A stretch of DNA of 5,851 nt, from positions 7,974-13,824 of the forward strand of contig DNGE01000092.1 of NCBI GenBank assembly GCA_003486705.1, given 5' to 3'. A program made the position numbers and the translations under genes. Below are positions 1-5,496 of the stretch, one piece after another. How positions within the stretch are numbered: position 1 is the stretch's first letter; each line of letters opens with the position of its first letter. The stretch comes from Bacillota bacterium (GTDB lineage Bacteria; Bacillota_I; Bacilli_A; MOL361; Turicibacteraceae). Below the pieces are notes generated by a model. It ran no database searches and was not told the origin of the DNA. It saw only the letters and a program-made list of their open reading frames with translations.

Positions 1-368
1 ACCGAAAATGACACCACCCGCTTCGATAAAATTTTTGAACCTACAACCGTATTATCAAGTATCTGATCATAAATAAACTCACCATCTTTAACCCTAAACA
101 CGTGCTTAAGTAATTTATTATCTGCATCCACTAGTTCAATCATTTCTTTAAAATTACCTTCAGCAGTTCCGCTACATTCAAGCACTACTGTTGATATCAC
201 TTCTTGAATCATCTGAGCATCCAACTGTAATTCAGACTTTTTATCAACCTTGTTTAAAATATTAGAATTTGCACTAAATACAATGGTCACTGTTGCCATC
301 AAAAGTGACATTACAGCCATCGTAATAATTAACTCAACTAAAGTGATGCCTTTTTTCGTATTTTTCAT
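1..368 (-). CDS. Minor prepilin, PilW/GspJ-like, N-terminal part (cut by left edge)
   Basis: The first 122 residues of a prepilin are visible; the frame is still open at base 1. The leader is MKNTKKG|ITLVEL, with Gly7 at -1 and Glu12 at +5, followed by a hydrophobic helix at about 8-31. The next part (KSELQLDAQMIQEVISTVVL) resembles the amphipathic helix of PilW, GspJ and ComGF, where a Gln/Asp-rich helix is followed by a first strand. One Cys (65) is seen. The start is set by AGGGTGA 6 nt upstream and by the leader itself; the gene begins 11 nt after the large prepilin. With the two preceding prepilins it would supply the J-like member of the tip-initiating complex. The prepilin identity is firm. 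The J-like assignment rests on position in the operon and helix composition, since the C-terminal half cannot be seen. Confidence 0.85.
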   Translation of the reverse strand, partial: MKNTKKGITLVELIITMAVMSLLMATVTIVFSANSNILNKVDKKSELQLDAQMIQEVISTVVLECSGTAEGNFKEMIELVDADNKLLKHVFRVKDGEFIYDQILDNTVVGSKILSKRVVSFS

Positions 369-374
369 CTTTCA

Positions 375-381
375 TCACCCT
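375..381 (-). promoter_or_regulatory. Ribosome binding site of the PilW-like gene
   Basis: AGGGTGA is 6 nt before the ATG at 368. Its first two bases are the end of the TAG stop of the upstream prepilin gene (382..380). An out-of-frame ATG at 375 overlaps the site, opens only 13 codons and is discounted. Confidence 0.7.
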
Positions 382-2590
382 ACTTAACAAGCGTCCAACG
401 CCCTTTTGAAATAATTGACGTCGCACTGTAATCTTGTTCATTATTTGAATCAACTGGAACCATAACTTTTCCTGAATCAACAAATACATCTTTCAAAACT
501 TCTTGATGCGCAGCTAGTAACGTTTTGATTTTCTCTTCATTATACGCTAAGGTTAATTCACTCATTTCCTCATCTACAGACACATGCCCTCCTACAATAA
601 ATGAACCTGTCACGTCAATATTTCCACTAAATTCTATGTCACCTTTAGTAATGACAAGTAACGGACCTGATACCTCAACAACATTTGAGCTTCCAATTTT
701 AACGCCATAACTATCCTCAGTCTGACTCAGCACAATTTTTTGCGAACCATAACTATTTAATACAACCGTCCCCTCATCAGATTTAATTATTTGACTAACT
801 TCATCAAAGGAACTTGAGTTCCAATTTATTTGATTGCTGACTCTACGTTGTGTAAGAGCTTCATTGTCCAATACAGGCATCCCCATGTAAGCAACATTAT
901 TTTCATGATCGTTTGTTTTTTGAAGTTTAAGATCATTAGCAACAATCGCAACATCCGGTGAAATCATATTAGAATCTAATACATGAATTCCATCCTCAGC
1001 AACACTTATGGTTGCGCCAGCACTGTATATAGTATCAGGTAACTTTACTCCACCTGATTTTAACTCTAGCACTCCATCCTCATTGACCTGTACAAAATAG
1101 TTTGCTTTATCTATGGCGTTCCACCCTTGATTTTTTATTGATTCAATTAACATGAGTGGATTGTAATACCTCAGGTTTACTGCATCTGCAAAACCATCAA
1201 CAATCATGGAATACGCTAAATAGTTTGGCTTAACAGCAACAGACTCTCCAGTCTGATACTTCTTGTTATTTTCATCTTTAACATCTAAATATGCAACTCC
1301 ACCAATATACGCCTCGTCTAAAATTTCTAAACTTGCTCCTTCTGAATTAATAATAATACTACTTGACTCACTTGCAAGTTCGTGGAGCTTGCCTTGAGTA
1401 AGGGCTGTCTCTTGAGCTAAAATATTCTTGTCTGACACCCCATAAAAACGGTCAATGATAACATCAGAATAAATGTTAGACGTACTATCTTCAGTTACAT
1501 TGACAGATAAATCATTCACCAACACCATGTCATATCGCGTTTGAGAATTGCTATACTGATATAAATTAACATTCTTTGAAATACTTCCTACATTTTCTTT
1601 TCCTAAATAAACATTGCGGGCATAAAGATTTCCATTCATAATAAATTCTACTTGATTTCGAAGTGATACTGTTTCAATACTCGCTAACGTTCCATCTAGC
1701 ATAAGGTTTACATTTTTTAATATAAAACCATTTTGATATTTTTCATAACTCACTTGATCTGTAATGGTAAACGAACAACTTTGATTATTCGAATTTACAC
1801 AAGAATTTCCTCCAATCCAAACATCTCCATCTAAATAAATAGTTGGATAATTGGATTGCTCATTAGATTCATGATTTGTTTCAAAATTTACATTTCCATC
1901 GACGGTTAAAACCTTATCTTTAAAGACTGGATATAGAGAAACTAAACTCTGGTTATAGTTAGGAATTTTTACTTCAAACATACGGGCAATAATGCGTTGA
2001 TTTTCTCCTACATGATTATTCAAATTTTCAGATTGGTAAGTTGCTATTATATTTAACACAAACGTATCTTTTATTTGATTTAAATCCGTAACAGTTTGAT
2101 GCTTCTGATTCAACACCTCGACTGTAATTGCTATTTCTTTTTCATGTGGATTAAATTTTGATGCCTCAAAAGTTAATTTATTATTTTCATCCACGACAGG
2201 ATACGTAAAGTTTTCGACAAGATAATAAACTAAGCCAGCCCATTCCGTACTCGGAATCGATACATCAAGTTGGTGATCAAACGTCTGGCTTAACAACACT
2301 TCAACGTATTTCTGCTGAAACATATCATTTAAATTTATTTCACTATTATCTATTTTTTGCTCACTTGCATATACCAAAGCTTTATTGACAGCATAATCTG
2401 AGGCTTTAAGTAGAATATCATACGCTATCTCAAGCCCTGATTCAGCTCCATACAGATTCTCAATACGTTTACTCTCATTCACACGCGACTTGAAATCCAT
2501 TGCCGTTACCGTGATGATACTTCCACCCACAATCATTAAAAACATCATAAAAATTACAATAGTAATTAAACTTGAACCTTTTTTCTTCAA
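380..2590 (-). CDS. Very large minor prepilin, PilX/GspK-like, probable pilus-tip protein
   Basis: From the TTG at 2590 this is 736 residues (738 if the GTG at 2596 is used). The start MKKKG|SSLITIVIF is a class III leader cut after Gly5; +5 is Thr10, not Glu. A hydrophobic helix spans about 6-29. Residues 42-60 (RIENLYGAESGLEIAYDIL) match the PilX/GspK pattern, in which a small-residue Ala-Glu-Ser-Gly helix follows the membrane segment. The exported remainder is beta-rich. Short turns of the form hydrophobic-Asp/Asn-Gly-x-hydrophobic recur with the acidic or amide residue at 231, 254, 299 and 319, and Gly-rich strands return near 427-437 and 642-672 (GPLLVITKGDIEFSGNI and onward). This suggests a beta-solenoid-like body. 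There are only two Cys, 264 and 272, likely a disulfide loop. Typical PilX is under 200 residues and GspK about 300. A role as tip cap plus adhesin is inferred; the ligand is unknown. Confidence 0.82.
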   Translation of the reverse strand: MKKKGSSLITIVIFMMFLMIVGGSIITVTAMDFKSRVNESKRIENLYGAESGLEIAYDILLKASDYAVNKALVYASEQKIDNSEINLNDMFQQKYVEVLLSQTFDHQLDVSIPSTEWAGLVYYLVENFTYPVVDENNKLTFEASKFNPHEKEIAITVEVLNQKHQTVTDLNQIKDTFVLNIIATYQSENLNNHVGENQRIIARMFEVKIPNYNQSLVSLYPVFKDKVLTVDGNVNFETNHESNEQSNYPTIYLDGDVWIGGNSCVNSNNQSCSFTITDQVSYEKYQNGFILKNVNLMLDGTLASIETVSLRNQVEFIMNGNLYARNVYLGKENVGSISKNVNLYQYSNSQTRYDMVLVNDLSVNVTEDSTSNIYSDVIIDRFYGVSDKNILAQETALTQGKLHELASESSSIIINSEGASLEILDEAYIGGVAYLDVKDENNKKYQTGESVAVKPNYLAYSMIVDGFADAVNLRYYNPLMLIESIKNQGWNAIDKANYFVQVNEDGVLELKSGGVKLPDTIYSAGATISVAEDGIHVLDSNMISPDVAIVANDLKLQKTNDHENNVAYMGMPVLDNEALTQRRVSNQINWNSSSFDEVSQIIKSDEGTVVLNSYGSQKIVLSQTEDSYGVKIGSSNVVEVSGPLLVITKGDIEFSGNIDVTGSFIVGGHVSVDEEMSELTLAYNEEKIKTLLAAHQEVLKDVFVDSGKVMVPVDSNNEQDYSATSIISKGRWTLVK

Positions 2591-2597
2591 TAGCACC

Positions 2598-2603
2598 CCT
2601 CCT
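2598..2603 (-). promoter_or_regulatory. Ribosome binding site deciding a TTG start for the PilX-like gene
   Basis: A perfect AGGAGG lies here. It is only 1 nt from the in-frame GTG at 2596 but 7 nt from the in-frame TTG at 2590, which is the normal distance. The TTG is therefore the likely start, giving the leader MKKKG. Confidence 0.75.
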
Positions 2604-2617
2604 ATCCATGTGAAATC

Positions 2618-3682
2618 CTATTCTTCATCAAATTTTAAAGGTAACACGCGCTTCCCACTAAAGATTAATTCGTTTGTTTGACTAAAAATATTTACCTCTA
2701 TTTCATACAATGGTTCGGTTTTCGTTTCTTGAGTTGGCGGTATAACCGGTTGTTGTTCATTGCCTTCTTCACTGCTGCCATCTCCTCCGCTAAAACTGCA
2801 ATTATTATATTGAATTTCAATATTACTAGTTTCTATACTTCCATTGCTTTTATTTTCATCAATAACCGTTACCACTTCATGACCATTAGCTAATTTATTA
2901 TTTGCACAAACAGTTATTGGGGTACTTGTATTATTTTTAATATAAATATTCGTTATAGGCTGTTGGTTTTTATTATTGGTCTTAACCTCAATATTAATAT
3001 TGTTGTATTTTAATGTTTCAGTTAGTTGTTGTGAGCTTCTTTGAGCATATTTTAAAGAAGCGAAATAAGCATTATTAACTTCTATGAATAGATTTTCAGA
3101 TCCAACTTCTCCTTTTTTTTCTTTTACTATTAATAAAGATGGTGATAAACTATCTGCAATCTTTGCCGTAATATTATTATTAGTTATTTCAATAAATAAA
3201 CCTGTATTTTGTGTGGTTGACAGGACTTTTGAAGCAATACTATCTTCATTAATATTAAATAACGTTTCTTTGTTACTAGTTGAACTATCTTCTAACGAAT
3301 CAAATTTAATATCAATCAACATATCGTCCTTTTCAAACGTGCTAATACAATACCCCTCATCTTCACAAACTTCAATGACAATATTTTCTTTTCCAAACAA
3401 CTCGTTTTCACCAACAAATAATTCTGAAATACTACCAAGCTCCTCCAGCATACTCTGTCCAAGTAGTGTTGCCTGTTGCTTAACCTCAGCCTTTTTATTC
3501 ATCTGAACCGATGAGTTAACAAATGATGAAATGGGAACTAATAAAATGGCGAATAGGGCTAAACTAATGACAACCTCGAGTAAGGTAAGTCCTTTTCTTT
3601 TGCGCTTAGAAAGACAGATAGACTGTAAGGTTTCCCCGACAGTCTTCTTTTTATTTATTTGTTGTGATTCTTGACTTTTCAT
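2618..3682 (-). CDS. Minor prepilin, PilV/GspI-like, with long leader
   Basis: This is a type IV prepilin of 354 residues from the ATG at 3682. The processing site is KRKRKG|LTLLEV: Gly31 at -1 and Glu36 at +5, the PilD peptidase signature, followed by a hydrophobic helix at about 32-56 with a Pro at +19. The next stretch, KAEVKQQATLLGQSMLEELG, resembles PilV/GspI proteins, in which a conserved helix carries an Ala-rich then Met-Glu pattern. The leader is 31 residues and strongly basic, with no nearer ATG, GTG or TTG in frame. The mature part has four Cys (106, 112, 259, 295), a Gly/Glu/Pro linker at about 299-324, and a final strand pair (YEIEVNIFSQ, LIFSGKRVLPLKF). The middle is rich in Asn, Ile and Lys and very AT-rich. 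It probably acts as the I-like member of the tip complex with the next two genes. The fold is clear; the exact subfamily is inferred. Confidence 0.82.
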   Translation of the reverse strand: MKSQESQQINKKKTVGETLQSICLSKRKRKGLTLLEVVISLALFAILLVPISSFVNSSVQMNKKAEVKQQATLLGQSMLEELGSISELFVGENELFGKENIVIEVCEDEGYCISTFEKDDMLIDIKFDSLEDSSTSNKETLFNINEDSIASKVLSTTQNTGLFIEITNNNITAKIADSLSPSLLIVKEKKGEVGSENLFIEVNNAYFASLKYAQRSSQQLTETLKYNNINIEVKTNNKNQQPITNIYIKNNTSTPITVCANNKLANGHEVVTVIDENKSNGSIETSNIEIQYNNCSFSGGDGSSEEGNEQQPVIPPTQETKTEPLYEIEVNIFSQTNELIFSGKRVLPLKFDEE

Positions 3683-3687
3683 CTTAA

Positions 3688-3693
3688 TCACCT
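3688..3693 (-). promoter_or_regulatory. Ribosome binding site deciding the start of the PilV-like gene
   Basis: AGGTGA is 5 nt before the ATG at 3682. It overlaps the pilO stop codon TAG (3694..3692) and contains an in-frame GTG at 3691..3689. Because that GTG lies inside the Shine-Dalgarno site it cannot be the start it serves, so the ATG at 3682 is preferred. Confidence 0.75.
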
Positions 3694-4930
3694 ACTTGTT
3701 TGTTATATTTACAGTTCCGTCTTTAATGATTGTGACACGTGGATTATCCTTGTCATCACTTTTAATCTCTACATCAACGGTTTTATCTGTTTGATTTTTA
3801 ATTTTGACTGAAACAACTGAATTATCTGATGTTGTTACACGATCTTCACTTAAGATTTGAATGTTAATGGTGTTTTGACGTGGTGTAAATTCAATTCCTT
3901 TTCCTGCTTCTTGAGGATACGATTGCTCACCAACAAAGTATTTAAAGTAATACTTCTCGCCATCTTGTGTTAACTGAATTTCTACATCTTCACCATCTTT
4001 GTTGTCCGAGAATAAATAAGATTCTCTACTTTCATCATTTGCCTTCCCAACCGTTACGGGTGGTAAGTCAGATGTTGACGAGCGTACAACCATCATTAAA
4101 TCATTAACACGAACACCTAAGGCAACTAAATCTTCAATCATCGTATTATAAGCACCACTTGCAACACCTGTAGAGAATGGCATGTCTTTTCCGTATGTAT
4201 TTTCAAGTGTCCACTCTAAGTAAGCTTGATCTTGAGCACTTAGTTTTGGAACGCCATAGAATTCTAGATTTAAACTTCCTGATACATCGGTTTGATTTTG
4301 GGGACTTAAAGATAAGTTTGTGATCACTAAGTTATAATCCCAGTTTTGCACCGTATCAATAAACGTTTTGACTACATCGTAAGCTCCATTAAATGTAACA
4401 GAAACAGTCATCACTTCAGCAGTTGCCGATGAGGTAGTGGCACTAGAAGAATTACTTGTTTCCTTTGTACTTCCTGTATCTACTTCAGTTTCTACTTCAT
4501 CATTTACTAAATTACCGTACTCATCCACAAACGATTTTAATGAACTCTCAGGCTTTTCATAACTTCCAGCGGTAAATCCTTGCACAGCCTGCGCTGTAAT
4601 CGGTGAAAAACTAATCGTTGCATTAATTGCAGTCTCTTCAATCATTTCATCTAACTCTAAAATAATCTTCTCTTGAATTAACGTCGGATAAAATGGTGCA
4701 GTCTTCTCACTAATACTCATATTCAAACCCTTAATTTGCTCTTGACGCTTCTGTAGTGATCGAATATTACTCATAACCTCATCATAACGCGTCTGAACTG
4801 TGAATAACTCGCCTTGTAACTCCGTTATCCTTTCACGCTGTGGTGCAAATACGAACTGAAAATACAATACTGCAACGAGAACACTTCCAACAATCATTAA
4901 CAAATACTTTTCACGCTGACTCATCTTCAT
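3692..4930 (-). CDS. pilO: Type IV pilus alignment protein PilO with long C-terminal extension
   Basis: PilO partners PilN in the inner alignment complex. The protein has a short basic cytoplasmic end, a membrane helix at about 9-29, and a coiled coil at about 31-75 (ERITELQGELFTVQTRYDEV). A region at about 76-150 follows, then a Ser/Thr-rich linker at about 151-172. The ferredoxin-like core is at about 173-230 (VMTVSVTFNGAYDVVKTFID, then NLVITNLSLS, then GSLNLEFYGVP). At 412 residues it is about twice the length of proteobacterial PilO. The extra part is mostly residues 231-412: a helical stretch, a block around 273-305 (VNDLMMVVRSSTSDLPPVTV), and a charged beta-rich tail. My recollection is that clostridial PilO proteins carry similar tails; this was not searched. 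Translation probably starts at the ATG one base after the pilN stop. AAAGGA at 4942-4947 is 11 nt upstream, a weak spacing, so re-initiation after pilN is likely. A second ATG at 4924 is possible. Confidence 0.88.
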   Translation of the reverse strand: MKMSQREKYLLMIVGSVLVAVLYFQFVFAPQRERITELQGELFTVQTRYDEVMSNIRSLQKRQEQIKGLNMSISEKTAPFYPTLIQEKIILELDEMIEETAINATISFSPITAQAVQGFTAGSYEKPESSLKSFVDEYGNLVNDEVETEVDTGSTKETSNSSSATTSSATAEVMTVSVTFNGAYDVVKTFIDTVQNWDYNLVITNLSLSPQNQTDVSGSLNLEFYGVPKLSAQDQAYLEWTLENTYGKDMPFSTGVASGAYNTMIEDLVALGVRVNDLMMVVRSSTSDLPPVTVGKANDESRESYLFSDNKDGEDVEIQLTQDGEKYYFKYFVGEQSYPQEAGKGIEFTPRQNTINIQILSEDRVTTSDNSVVSVKIKNQTDKTVDVEIKSDDKDNPRVTIIKDGTVNITNK

Positions 4931-4931
4931 T

Positions 4932-5483
4932 TTATTTCACATCCTTTACGACACAGTTTAAACTAAACGAGTAAGAATCCGTTCCACTGATGGCCCCAAT
5001 ATAAACATCTGAAATAAAATCAAGCGCCTTTAAATTATGTTGTACCTCAGCAATTGCTGTCCGACTTTTTGATGTCGCTTGCATCGTAATCGTCGTATTT
5101 GTAATACTTAGACTTCCAAACGATACATCACTTGGCAAAGTCGAACTAATTAAATCCAAACGTTGCGTCGTAATAATATCACGACTATTTACAGCAGTTA
5201 AAATTGAATTTAACCCTGTATCAAATTGCTCCAAAACTTCCTTCATCTGATACGCCAAATCAGACTCTTTCATTTTCTCCAAAACCTCAGGCTTTGCAAG
5301 CTCACTATTATAATAATTAATGTCTTTTTTAATCTTTGAAATCTCCATCACATTATATCCAAACGATCCAATAACTAATCCACCAACGACAAGACCTAAC
5401 ACATATCCATAACGATTCTGACTCTTCTTTTCGTGACTCTTACTTTGATACGTACTAAAAAAGTTAATATCTTGCTGTTTCAT
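4932..5483 (-). CDS. pilN: Type IV pilus alignment protein PilN
   Basis: This 183-residue protein has the PilN layout and is close to the usual PilN length. Residues 5-9 are Asp-Ile-Asn-Phe-Phe, at the place where the family carries the Ile-Asn-Leu tail motif that inserts into PilM. A basic stretch (residues 15-24) precedes one membrane helix at about 26-46, so the N-terminus is in the cytoplasm. A charged helix at about 47-90 is a likely coiled coil for pairing with PilO. Residues 105-180 alternate strands and a helix (SFGSLSITNTTITMQA, then AIAEVQHNLKAL, then YSFSLNCVV), as expected of the ferredoxin-like outer domain. The ATG is favoured by a well-placed AGGGGGTG. The stop is one base from the pilO start, which suggests coupled translation. 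Function is inferred from architecture and from pilM and pilO on either side. Confidence 0.93.
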   Translation of the reverse strand: MKQQDINFFSTYQSKSHEKKSQNRYGYVLGLVVGGLVIGSFGYNVMEISKIKKDINYYNSELAKPEVLEKMKESDLAYQMKEVLEQFDTGLNSILTAVNSRDIITTQRLDLISSTLPSDVSFGSLSITNTTITMQATSKSRTAIAEVQHNLKALDFISDVYIGAISGTDSYSFSLNCVVKDVK

Positions 5484-5488
5484 TTAAC

Positions 5489-5496
5489 CACCCCCT
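5489..5496 (-). promoter_or_regulatory. Ribosome binding site of pilN
   Basis: AGGGGGTG lies 5 nt upstream of the pilN ATG and differs by one base from the Bacillota consensus AGGAGGTG. The last two bases of the pilM stop codon TAG form its first two bases, so termination of pilM and initiation of pilN happen at the same place. Confidence 0.75.

Noticed and set aside
525..710. 61-codon open frame on the plus strand
   Set aside because: It lies wholly antisense to the 3' part of the large prepilin gene, with no ribosome site and low-complexity Ser/Thr/Pro content.
1021..1050. LPDTI in the large prepilin as a sortase LPXTG signal
   Set aside because: It lacks the essential Gly, is internal (about residue 517), and no membrane segment and basic tail follow. 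Prepilins are assembled by the T4P machine, not by sortase.
2597..2617. Terminator or promoter in the widest gap of the operon
   Set aside because: The gap is about 27 nt. It holds a ribosome site but no inverted repeat with a T run and no convincing -35/-10 pair.
2490..2893. Two open frames of 63 and 71 codons on the plus strand
   Set aside because: They are antisense to the start of the large prepilin gene and the end of the PilV-like gene. Their hydrophobic look comes from the complement of AT-rich coding DNA.
3084..3506. 140-codon open frame on the plus strand
   Set aside because: It is antisense to the PilV-like gene. It has no Shine-Dalgarno before its ATG and no recognisable protein features, and the opposite strand has clear pilin motifs.
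3683..3691. GTG at 3691 as the start of the PilV-like gene
   Set aside because: The GTG is inside the AGGTGA ribosome site and directly abuts the pilO stop; the ATG three codons later has proper spacing.
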